Positions 35,243-42,972 of a stretch of DNA of 64,000 nt are shown here, one piece after another. The notes beneath the pieces were generated by a model that had not been told where the DNA came from, ran no database searches, and saw nothing but the letters and a program-made list of their open reading frames with translations. The stretch's first letter is position 1. Each line of letters begins with the position of its first letter. This stretch comes from Bacillota bacterium (lineage in GTDB: Bacteria > Bacillota > Clostridia > Lachnospirales > Lachnospiraceae): contig JAEVYT010000017.1 in assembly GCA_023392615.1 (NCBI GenBank), positions 186,001 through 250,000 of the forward strand, written 5' to 3'. The position numbers and the translations under genes were made by a program.

Positions 35243-36697
35243 ATGGGTAAAATTATCGGTGAAGGAATTACCTTTGATGACGTATTATTAGTACCTGGAT
35301 ATTCAGAGGTAACACAAAATCTTGTAGATCTGACAACAAACCTTACAAAGAAAATCAAGCTAAATATCCCGTTAATGAGTGCCGGAATGGATACGGTAAC
35401 AGAAAACCGTATGGCAATCGCAATGGCAAGACAGGGAGGCATTGGCATCATTCATAAAAACATGTCGATAGAAGAACAGGCAGAAGAGGTTGATAAGGTA
35501 AAACGTTCAGAGAATGGAGTTATCACCGATCCCTTTTATTTATCTCCGGATCATACATTGCAAGATGCCAATGAAGTTATGGCAAAATACAGAATATCCG
35601 GTGTTCCGATAGTTGAGAATGGCAAGAAGTTAGTTGGTATTATTACAAATCGTGATCTAAAATTTGAAACTGACTTCTCAAAGAAAATAAAAGAGTCAAT
35701 GACTTCTGAGGGACTGATTACAGCAAAAGAAGGAATTACTCTTGAAGAAGCAAAGAAAATATTGGCTTCCGCAAGAAAAGAAAAGCTTCCATTAGTGGAT
35801 GATGATGGTAATCTAAAAGGACTTATCACAATCAAGGATATAGAGAAGCAGATTAAATATCCACTATCCGCTAAAGATGAACAGGGACGTCTCCTATGTG
35901 GCGCAGCTGTTGGTATCACAAATAATATTCTAGATCGTGTGGATGCATTAGTAAAAGCCAAGGTCGATGTTATAGTATTGGATTCTGCACATGGACATTC
36001 GTTGAACATCATTAAAGCGGTACAATCTATTCGTGCTGCATACCCCGATCTTCAGATTATTGCCGGTAACGTTGCTACAGGCGAAGGCACACTCGCATTG
36101 ATTGAAGCTGGAGTAGATGCAGTTAAGGTTGGTATCGGTCCAGGTTCTATCTGTACAACACGTGTAGTAGCAGGTATCGGTGTACCTCAGATTTCCGCAA
36201 TTATGGATTCCTATGCGGTGGCTAAGGCACACGGTATTCCGATTATCGGTGATGGAGGTATCAAGTATTCCGGCGATATCACAAAAGCTCTTGCAGCAGG
36301 CGCTAACGTGTGTATGATGGGTAGCATCTTTGCTGGTTGTGATGAAAGCCCGGGAACCTTTGAACTCTTCCAGGGTAGAAAATATAAAGTATACCGTGGT
36401 ATGGGATCAATTGCTGCGATGGAGAATGGTAGTAAGGATCGTTATTTCCAAACTGATGCGAAAAAGCTAGTACCAGAAGGGGTAGAAGGACGTGTGGCTT
36501 ACAAGGGAACAACAGAGGATACCGTATTCCAGTTGATCGGTGGTTTACGATCCGGTATGGGTTATTGTGGTGCAAAGGATATTCAAACATTACAGGATAC
36601 CGGTAAGTTCGTTAAGATCTCCGCTGCTTCTTTAAAAGAGAGCCATCCTCATGATATCCACATTACAAAGGAAGCTCCAAACTACAGTGTGGAATAA
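35243..36697 (+). CDS. guaB: Inosine-5'-monophosphate dehydrogenase
   Basis: A 484-residue enzyme that oxidises IMP to XMP with NAD, the committed step to GMP. The N-terminal block GEGITFDDVLLVPGYSEV is typical. Two CBS domains lie at about residues 95-210 (HTLQDANEVMAKYRISGVPI and ITLEEAKKILASARKEKLPL). The catalytic Cys loop is GIGPGSICTTRVVAGIG, and the late IMP-site blocks are GDGGIKYSGDI and YRGMGS. AAAGTGAGGAG precedes the ATG. It has its own promoter. Confidence 0.96.
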   Translation: MGKIIGEGITFDDVLLVPGYSEVTQNLVDLTTNLTKKIKLNIPLMSAGMDTVTENRMAIAMARQGGIGIIHKNMSIEEQAEEVDKVKRSENGVITDPFYLSPDHTLQDANEVMAKYRISGVPIVENGKKLVGIITNRDLKFETDFSKKIKESMTSEGLITAKEGITLEEAKKILASARKEKLPLVDDDGNLKGLITIKDIEKQIKYPLSAKDEQGRLLCGAAVGITNNILDRVDALVKAKVDVIVLDSAHGHSLNIIKAVQSIRAAYPDLQIIAGNVATGEGTLALIEAGVDAVKVGIGPGSICTTRVVAGIGVPQISAIMDSYAVAKAHGIPIIGDGGIKYSGDITKALAAGANVCMMGSIFAGCDESPGTFELFQGRKYKVYRGMGSIAAMENGSKDRYFQTDAKKLVPEGVEGRVAYKGTTEDTVFQLIGGLRSGMGYCGAKDIQTLQDTGKFVKISAASLKESHPHDIHITKEAPNYSVE

Positions 36698-36815
36698 TCA
36701 TTGATTTGAGACGAATTATGTGGATAGAATTGAATGAAAGAAATAGAAAGACATTCATTTTATAGACAAACTATTTGTTAACAATAAAATAACATACAAA
36801 ATAATGATAAAACAT

Positions 36816-36854
36816 CAGGCAGGGACAGATCATATGTATGGCTATCCCTGCCTG
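36816..36854. terminator. Hairpin after guaB
   Basis: CAGGCAGGGA at 36816-36825 pairs perfectly with TCCCTGCCTG at 36845-36854. There is no T-run on the plus strand, only TTAATA, so it may be a weak terminator or a 3' stability structure. Confidence 0.45.
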
Positions 36855-36921
36855 TTAATATGGAAGAAAGAATGATTTAACAGATAGAATAGGCAGTAGA
36901 GTGAAAAGTTAGGGGTGCATT

Positions 36922-37725
36922 ATGAAAGGAAAACTAATCGGTAGAGGATATACGGCAGAGGTATATGAATGGGGTGAAAAGGAAGTAATAAAGCTCTTTT
37001 ACACATCATTTCCAGAGGTTGCTATTGAAAGGGAGTATCATATATCCAATACGATTAAGGAGCTTGGATTACCAGCTCCGGCGGCATCAGATTTAATCGA
37101 AATAGATGGTCGCAAAGGAATTATATATACTAGAATAATCGGTACATCGATGTTAGGAACAATTATGAAAAATCCGTTTAAATTAAAAAAATATATGGTA
37201 CAGATGGCCGAGATTCATTATAATATGCATCAGATACGAGGTTTAGATCTTCCAAACTATAAAGAAAGTTTGGAATGGAATATCGTTCATGCTGAGGTTT
37301 TGACAGATGAACAGAAGAATACAATGATAGAATTACTTCAAAAGCTACCGGAAGGAGATGCGTTATGTCATGGTGACTATCATCCAGGTAATATTATTAC
37401 CAATGGTACGGATACATATATATTGGATTGGATGACGGCATCATCAGGGGTACCTGCAGCGGATGTGGCGAGAACATTATTATTACTAAAAGATGCGACA
37501 TTACCGGAGGAAATTCCTGGTTTTGTAAAAAGAATCATTCAAATACAGCGTAATAATATGGCAAAAAAATATTGGAGAGAATATCAGAAACTGTCCGGTT
37601 TGCACATCGAAGATGTGTCAAGTTGGAGGACTGTTCTAGCTGCGGCAAGATTAATGGAGAGTTTACCAGTCATTGAGAAAAAGCTTCTTTTGAATATTGT
37701 TAATGATGCTATGGCTAAATCATAA
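36922..37725 (+). CDS. Aminoglycoside-phosphotransferase-fold small-molecule kinase
   Basis: A 267-residue kinase-like protein. The catalytic loop (Brenner-type) is CHGDYHPGNIITNG, and the metal-binding Asp is in YILDWMTASSG. The N-lobe shows LIGRGYTAEVYEWGEKEVIKLF with the ATP-binding Lys. This fold phosphorylates sugars, amines or antibiotics; no substrate is apparent and resistance should not be assumed. An RBS AGGGGTG precedes ATG 36922. It is transcribed alone toward pyruvate kinase and ends at a shared terminator. Confidence 0.85.
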   Translation: MKGKLIGRGYTAEVYEWGEKEVIKLFYTSFPEVAIEREYHISNTIKELGLPAPAASDLIEIDGRKGIIYTRIIGTSMLGTIMKNPFKLKKYMVQMAEIHYNMHQIRGLDLPNYKESLEWNIVHAEVLTDEQKNTMIELLQKLPEGDALCHGDYHPGNIITNGTDTYILDWMTASSGVPAADVARTLLLLKDATLPEEIPGFVKRIIQIQRNNMAKKYWREYQKLSGLHIEDVSSWRTVLAAARLMESLPVIEKKLLLNIVNDAMAKS

Positions 37726-37745
37726 ATATATTAATGTTTTATAAT

Positions 37746-37792
37746 AAAAGGGTTGTTATGAAATGATATACCATTTCAAACAACCCTTTTGT
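37746..37792. terminator. Bidirectional terminator between the kinase gene and pyruvate kinase
   Basis: AAAAGGGTTGTTATGAAATG pairs with CCATTTCAAACAACCCTTTT (stem with small bulges), with A- and T-rich ends on both sides. It lies between two convergent genes. Confidence 0.85.
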
Positions 37793-37835
37793 TATTTGTG
37801 ATTTATAATAGAATAAATATTATTCAGTAAAAGAA

Positions 37836-39263
37836 TTAGTGAGTCTCACCAGCAACTTGAACTTTGATTAAGTTTGTGGTTCCGGCGATACCTAACGGAA
37901 CACCTGCGGTAAGTACTGCAACCTCACCATCTACTAAGTAGCCAGCTTTCTCTACTGCCTGAATAGCATGATCAAATAACTCAAAGGTATCATGTTCAAC
38001 TGGCATTAATAAAGGAGTTACACCCCAAGCCATGTTTAACTGACGGCAAACAACCGGATCAGTAGTACAACCAAGAATCTGGCACTGAGGGCGGAAGCGT
38101 GAGATGATACGAGCTGTTCTACCAGAAGTGGTAACGGTGATAATCATCTTAGCATTTAAATCATGAGCTGTTGTTACAGTTGCGCGAGAAATTGCATCAG
38201 TAATATCAGGATTTGGGCTTGCATCGGCAATCTTAAAACGCTTTTTGTAATCGATATCAGCTTCTGCACGAGTAGCAATCTTAACCATAGTCTTTAATGC
38301 TTCTACAGGGTACTTACCTGCAGCTGTTTCACCGGATAACATGATTGCACTGGTTCCGTCATAGATTGCGTTAGCAACGTCAGTGGTCTCAGCTCGGGTA
38401 GGTCTAGGATTTTTCATCATGGAATCTAACATCTGAGTAGCAGTGATAACCTGCTTGGAGCTGTTATAAACCTTTTTGATAATCATCTTCTGAATAACCG
38501 GAACCTCTTCATAAGGGATTTCAACACCCATGTCACCACGAGCTATCATAATGCCATCAGCTGCTTTGATGATCTCATCGATGTTTTCAACACCCTGTAA
38601 GTTCTCAATTTTTGCGATAATCTTTACTTTAGAATTATGCGCATCAAGGATTTTACGAATGTCCTTCACATCTTTCGCTGTTCTTACGAAAGAAGCAGCG
38701 ATAAAGTCATAACCCTGTTCAACTGCGAAGATAATATCGGAACGATCTTTTTCACTGATGTATGGCATGGACAATTCGACGCCCGGTACATTTACACCCT
38801 TACGATTTGAGATGATCCCACTGTTTTTTACTTCACAGATAATATCAGTATCAGTTACTTCTTTAATCGTTAATTCTATTAATCCATCATCAATTAATAT
38901 AGTATTACCTACTTTAATATCATGAACTAATTCTTTGTAAGTAATAGATACGATGGATTCATCTCCTTCGATATCTCTGATGGTTAATGTGAAGGATTGA
39001 CCCTCTGTTAACTGAATTTTCTTATCGTCCTTAAATGTACCGATACGGATTTCAGGACCTTTGGTATCAAGTAAGGTGGCAACAGGAATACCTAGCTCCT
39101 TACGTAATTTCTCGATTGTTTTTAATCTTCCAAGATGTTCTTCGTGATCAGCATGGGAAAAGTTGAATCGCGCAACATCCATGCCTGCAAGGATGAGCTC
39201 TCTTAATACTTCTTCACTTTCTGCTGATGGACCCAAGGTGCAAATAATTTTCGTTTTTCTCAT
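37836..39263 (-). CDS. pyk: Pyruvate kinase
   Basis: A 475-residue enzyme that converts phosphoenolpyruvate and ADP to pyruvate and ATP. Visible blocks are RKTKIICTLGPSAESEEVL, ARFNFSHADHEEH, LLDTKGPEIRIG, the Lys loop KIIAKIENLQGVENIDEI, MIARGDMGVEIP and the signature TATQMLDSMMKNPRPTRAE. It lacks the extra C-terminal PEP-utilising domain found in bacillus enzymes, ending after the ordinary C domain (TNLIKVQVAG). GGAGGT precedes the ATG at 39263. Confidence 0.96.
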   Translation of the reverse strand: MRKTKIICTLGPSAESEEVLRELILAGMDVARFNFSHADHEEHLGRLKTIEKLRKELGIPVATLLDTKGPEIRIGTFKDDKKIQLTEGQSFTLTIRDIEGDESIVSITYKELVHDIKVGNTILIDDGLIELTIKEVTDTDIICEVKNSGIISNRKGVNVPGVELSMPYISEKDRSDIIFAVEQGYDFIAASFVRTAKDVKDIRKILDAHNSKVKIIAKIENLQGVENIDEIIKAADGIMIARGDMGVEIPYEEVPVIQKMIIKKVYNSSKQVITATQMLDSMMKNPRPTRAETTDVANAIYDGTSAIMLSGETAAGKYPVEALKTMVKIATRAEADIDYKKRFKIADASPNPDITDAISRATVTTAHDLNAKMIITVTTSGRTARIISRFRPQCQILGCTTDPVVCRQLNMAWGVTPLLMPVEHDTFELFDHAIQAVEKAGYLVDGEVAVLTAGVPLGIAGTTNLIKVQVAGETH

Positions 39264-39380
39264 GTTTTACCTCCGTGATACCATATCGGTACCTAATTTA
39301 GTTATTTAATGAATGTGCTTTTTATTGAATGGTTTGAAATTTTAGGCATCTTCAAACCTTGTTAATAATTTATCAATCTT

Positions 39381-39408
39381 ATTATATCCTATTTAGATGA
39401 TAAATCAA
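39381..39408 (-). promoter_or_regulatory. Promoter of pyruvate kinase
   Basis: On the minus strand TTGATT (39408-39403) and a perfect TATAAT (39386-39381) with a 16-base spacer. The resulting leader of about 110 bases contains a perfect 8-base inverted repeat GGTTTGAA/TTCAAACC (39331-39338 and 39351-39358). Confidence 0.6.
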
Positions 39409-39418
39409 TATTATAAAC

Positions 39419-40090
39419 TTACAATTTTAAACCCTTATTTTTACGGTATTTTATGCTAAAATACTTCTTTTGCTTAAAATATATCGCTACAAAGAAAATA
39501 CTAAACAAAATAACAATGAATATAATCATAACAGCGCAATGCATAAAGAAAGTGTCAGGCAAAATGGTGATTACAGGATCTGTACTTGGATCAAACAACC
39601 AATCGTTATTTCGAAAGGCAATCTTATGGAATAAAATAAAAGTCTTATCAAAATTAATTGCCATTAAAACACCTAAAATTAGGGGCAAAACAACGGCTGT
39701 AATCGCAGAAGCTAATAGATAACTATAGTCTCTATGTTTCCTCTTCTTAATGATTATTATTATAGCAGGAATTAAGGTGATTGCACCTAAAATATAAAAG
39801 AAAGTAAAAATATTTTTTACATCTGCAAAGTGACTTAAACCGCTCTTAGATGCAGCCAGGGTAGGAAATACTAGGTTGCCCTTAAAAAAAGGAGAGGAAT
39901 AATCGATCAAAGCATTATAATTACGAAGGATTTCACCTTTTGGTATTCCTGAATTTATATCGATATTTAGTAATTTAATATCCATATAGTACAATGGTCT
40001 AAAATTAATGGTAATTACGACCGCTATGGATATAAATAAAAGGGTAAACAATAATCCGATAAAAAAATCGGTAATTTTAAATCGTTTCAT
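39419..40090 (-). CDS. Integral membrane protein, DUF1461 family (TIGR01906-like)
   Basis: The start ATG at 40090 follows GGAGG six bases away on the minus strand; the frame is open upstream to 40135. The 223-residue product has an N-terminal helix, a roughly 75-residue loop (with YNALIDYSSPFF), and four more helices, the last followed by a Lys-rich tail. The layout matches the DUF1461 family of Firmicute membrane proteins, assigned from memory of the pattern. No function is known. Confidence 0.72.
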   Translation of the reverse strand: MKRFKITDFFIGLLFTLLFISIAVVITINFRPLYYMDIKLLNIDINSGIPKGEILRNYNALIDYSSPFFKGNLVFPTLAASKSGLSHFADVKNIFTFFYILGAITLIPAIIIIIKKRKHRDYSYLLASAITAVVLPLILGVLMAINFDKTFILFHKIAFRNNDWLFDPSTDPVITILPDTFFMHCAVMIIFIVILFSIFFVAIYFKQKKYFSIKYRKNKGLKL

Positions 40091-40135
40091 ATGAAACCTC
40101 CAGGGTGATAAACCAACATATTTGGGCATCCGCAC

Positions 40136-40462
40136 AAATATATCATTACTTTTTTTCTATCGATATGTCAATGAATGGCGTACCTTACGAATTATAGTAC
40201 TTTTTGAAGAGGATTGCAATATTAATTGGCGTTAATATTATATATTAGAAATAACGATAAGATACATAAGTATTTATGAATTGAAAACAAACTTACCATG
40301 GTGTAGAATTTTTATATATTTAAACTACTCATATTTTGAAAAGATTACATAGGTTGGTCTGATATTATCACGATTGAGTAATAGAATGGATATAATAATT
40401 CACCTATAAGTCGGTTATCTTAATATGAAGTGTTTATAATACAAGTAAAAAGGAGATTGGTC
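40136..40462. other. Intergenic region before purH
   Basis: 327 very AT-rich bases between divergent genes. A TATAAT is present at 40391-40396 but has no -35 box at proper spacing. No riboswitch or purine operator was recognised. Confidence 0.4.
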
Positions 40463-42016
40463 ATGAGAGCATTAATAAGCGTATCTGATAAAACAGGAAT
40501 TATAGAACTTGCTAAGGAATTGGTATCCTTAGGTGTTGAAATTATTTCAACCGGAGGTACATATGGCAAATTAAAAGAAGCAGGGGTTCCTGCTATTGAG
40601 ATTTCAGAGTTAACCGGCTTCCCGGAGTGCTTAGATGGGCGTGTAAAGACTCTTCATCCTACGGTTCATGCGGGCTTACTTGCAATGAGAAGTAATCCTT
40701 CCCATATGAAACAACTAGCAGACCTTAATATTGATACAATCGATTTTGTATTCGTTAATTTATATCCGTTCAAAGCAACGATTCTAAAAGAGAATGTCGA
40801 AAGACATGAAGCTGTAGAAAATATTGATATCGGCGGACCTACTATGCTTCGCTCTGCAGCCAAGAATTATCAGGATGTTGCTGTTGTTGTAGATCCTAGA
40901 GATTATGAAAAAGTATTAAAAGAGGTAAAAGAAAACGGGAAAGTCTCCCTAGATACAAAGTTTTACTTGATGCAGAAGGTATTTATGCATACCTCCTCTT
41001 ACGACACTATGATCGCAGATTATTTAAAGAAACAGAGAAATGATAACGAGTTACCTGAGACACTAACGCTTACCTATGAGAAGGTACAGGATATGAGATA
41101 CGGTGAAAATCCTCACCAGTCAGCAGCGTTCTATCGTGAGATAGGTAAAAAGAAAGGTTCTCTAACCGATGCTTTACAGTTGAATGGTAAGGAATTATCT
41201 TTTAATAACATCAATGATACTAATGGTGCATTAGAATTATTAAAAGAGTTCAAAGAACCAACCGTAGTTGCATGTAAGCATGGTAATCCATGTGGTGTAG
41301 GCAGCGCAGATAATATTACGGATGCTTGGAAGAAAGCATATGCTGCGGACAAGACCTCCATCTTTGGCGGAATCGTAGTGATTAACCGTGAAGTGACTGT
41401 AGCAATGGCAGAAGAGATGAAGAACATCTTCTTAGAGGTTGTGGTAGCTCCTTCTTATGAAAAGGAAGCACTTGATATCCTTACCGTAAAGAAAAACATC
41501 AGAGTTCTTCAGCTTCCGGATATCGATGTTCCACAGGATGAGAATGCATATGATCTGAAAAAAGTAAATGGTGGATTAATTGTTCAAACAATAGACAGTA
41601 AGCTGTTAAATGAGGAAGAGGTTAAAGTAGTAACAGACCGAGAACCATCTGAAAAAGAGATGGAAGACTTGCTATTTGCTTGGAAGGTAGTAAAGTTTGT
41701 GAAATCCAACGGTATCGCTATGGCAAAGGAGAAGCAGTCCATCGGTATTGGCCCCGGACAGGTAAATCGTATCTGGGCAACCAAGCAGTCCATTGAGCAT
41801 GCAGAGGAATTGATTGGAGAGGGTGTTACACAAGGTTCCGTACTTGCCTCCGATGCGTTCTTCCCATTTGATGATTGTGTAGAAGCAGCACATCAGGCAG
41901 GGGTAACTGCTATAATTCAACCGGGTGGTTCCAATCGTGACGAAGATTCGATTAAGAAATGCAATGAATATGGTATCGCTATGATCTTCACTGGAATGAG
42001 ACATTTTAAACATTAA
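40463..42016 (+). CDS. purH: Bifunctional AICAR formyltransferase / IMP cyclohydrolase
   Basis: The start ATG at 40463 follows AAAAGGAGA; the frame is open upstream. The 517-residue enzyme performs the last two steps of purine synthesis. The N-terminal IMP cyclohydrolase (MGS-like) domain has RALISVSDKTGIIELA, STGGTYGKLKEAG and DGRVKTLHP. The C-terminal formyltransferase domain has RYGENPHQSAAFY, VACKHGNPCGVG with the catalytic Lys-His, IGPGQVNRIWATKQS, and ending FTGMRHFKH. The other purine genes are not adjacent. Confidence 0.96.
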   Translation: MRALISVSDKTGIIELAKELVSLGVEIISTGGTYGKLKEAGVPAIEISELTGFPECLDGRVKTLHPTVHAGLLAMRSNPSHMKQLADLNIDTIDFVFVNLYPFKATILKENVERHEAVENIDIGGPTMLRSAAKNYQDVAVVVDPRDYEKVLKEVKENGKVSLDTKFYLMQKVFMHTSSYDTMIADYLKKQRNDNELPETLTLTYEKVQDMRYGENPHQSAAFYREIGKKKGSLTDALQLNGKELSFNNINDTNGALELLKEFKEPTVVACKHGNPCGVGSADNITDAWKKAYAADKTSIFGGIVVINREVTVAMAEEMKNIFLEVVVAPSYEKEALDILTVKKNIRVLQLPDIDVPQDENAYDLKKVNGGLIVQTIDSKLLNEEEVKVVTDREPSEKEMEDLLFAWKVVKFVKSNGIAMAKEKQSIGIGPGQVNRIWATKQSIEHAEELIGEGVTQGSVLASDAFFPFDDCVEAAHQAGVTAIIQPGGSNRDEDSIKKCNEYGIAMIFTGMRHFKH

Positions 42017-42140
42017 TGAGAGTTTTAAAGTGGACAAATCAGATAAGGAAGTGGCTTTTAAAGTTATAAGTCGAGTTACAAGTAAAGAGCCAATGGTTCA
42101 TTAATCAGAACCTGTATCCTAAATATATATAAATACTAAT

Positions 42141-42178
42141 TAAAAGGCTTGAGGAACGATAAGTTTCTCAAGCCTAAA
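42141..42178 (-). terminator. Terminator of the cold-shock gene
   Basis: AGGCTTGAG at 42145-42153 pairs with CTCAAGCCT at 42167-42175; on the minus strand TTTTAATTA follows the stem. It may also stop purH transcripts. Confidence 0.65.
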
Positions 42179-42250
42179 CTATTGATTTGATTAGTTTGCT
42201 GTAACAGCTTATGTTATCTTAATAGGAATATAACATATTAAATGCTCTGA

Positions 42251-42451
42251 TTACAGTCTGTATACATTAGCAGCCTGAGGACCTTTGTCACCATCTACTA
42301 CTTCGAACTCAACTTTTTCTCCTTCTTCGAGAACCTTAAATCCATCCATCTGAAGAGCTGAAAAATGAACAAATACGTCGTTTCCTGACTCGTCAGAAAT
42401 AAATCCAAATCCTTTTTTTGCGTTAAACCATTTTACTGTTCCGGTTTTCAT
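42251..42451 (-). CDS. Cold-shock protein (CspA family)
   Basis: A 66-residue single cold-shock domain. RNP1 is KGFGFISDE and RNP2 is VFVHFSAL. It begins KTGTVKWFNAKKGFGFI and ends GPQAANVYRL, as usual. Such proteins bind single-stranded RNA and act as RNA chaperones. The RBS on the minus strand is TAGGAGGAT. Its own promoter (42510-42538) and terminator frame it. Confidence 0.96.
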   Translation of the reverse strand: MKTGTVKWFNAKKGFGFISDESGNDVFVHFSALQMDGFKVLEEGEKVEFEVVDGDKGPQAANVYRL

Positions 42452-42509
42452 AAAATCCTCCTAAAGCTTGTTTGAAATTGCATTACATTTATTTAGTAAC
42501 GTTGGTATA

Positions 42510-42538
42510 AATTTAACATAAAATCGGTAAAAAGTCAA
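42510..42538 (-). promoter_or_regulatory. Candidate promoter of the cold-shock gene
   Basis: On the minus strand TTGACT (42538-42533) and TAAATT (42515-42510) with a 17-base spacer, about 60 bases before the start. Confidence 0.45.
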
Positions 42539-42599
42539 ACTTTTTTGTTGTATTTTGTTATGATTTTGTAGAATGCACTTAAAGTGTTTGGTTATTTCT

Positions 42600-42810
42600 A
42601 CAATGAACGAAACGGATGGGAATGATTTGTGGTAAAGAAACACATGCTAATGGTGAATTATTGAAAAGCATAATTCACACTTCTAAGTTTGTGCCTGCGA
42701 AATCCTCGGCACAAACTAACACAAAGGGTAGATATGGAACAATGTTATTCGCCTCACACACAGGTTGGAAAACTCCAAACAGTGCATTATGGCTTAGTAT
42801 ATGCTTGTAT
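42600..42810 (+). ncRNA. Candidate structured RNA (two adjacent hairpins)
   Basis: GTGAATTA/TAATTCAC (42652-42659 and 42670-42677) and AGTTTGTGCC/GGCACAAACT (42686-42695 and 42708-42717) form two perfect neighbouring stems with 10-12-base loops. The segment is markedly richer in G and C than the flanks. No known riboswitch or housekeeping RNA was recognised, and the strand is a guess because palindromes read the same both ways. It may be a small RNA or the leader of the M16 protease gene. Confidence 0.35.
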
Positions 42811-42972
42811 TAATATGAAGTGATGGTAATTATTTCACAGGTATCAAATGACAAGTAGATATTTTTATGTTATTATGAATAAGCATATACTACAAATTAC
42901 CATACTTAAGAATAGAAGTTACGCAGTATAAAAACTGCTTGAATGATAGGAAAGATGATGGAGGTTGACTTT

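Larger units (their letters stand above)
42452..42972. other. Noncoding region between the cold-shock and M16 protease genes
   Basis: 521 bases. It holds the csp promoter and, at 42600-42800, two consecutive perfect hairpins with GC-balanced arms (see the candidate RNA entry). A 65-codon frame at 42616-42813 runs through them and was not accepted. Confidence 0.5.

Noticed and set aside
35551..36012. A 153-codon frame antisense to guaB
   Set aside because: It lies wholly inside the conserved guaB frame and mirrors its codon pattern; no ribosome-binding site or family.
36922..37725. Aminoglycoside resistance gene
   Set aside because: The kinase fold and catalytic loop are shared by many sugar and amine kinases; nothing marks this copy as antibiotic-specific.
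42616..42813. A 65-codon plus-strand frame before the M16C protease gene
   Set aside because: It runs through two perfect hairpins, has no ribosome-binding site and resembles no protein; a folded RNA explains it better.
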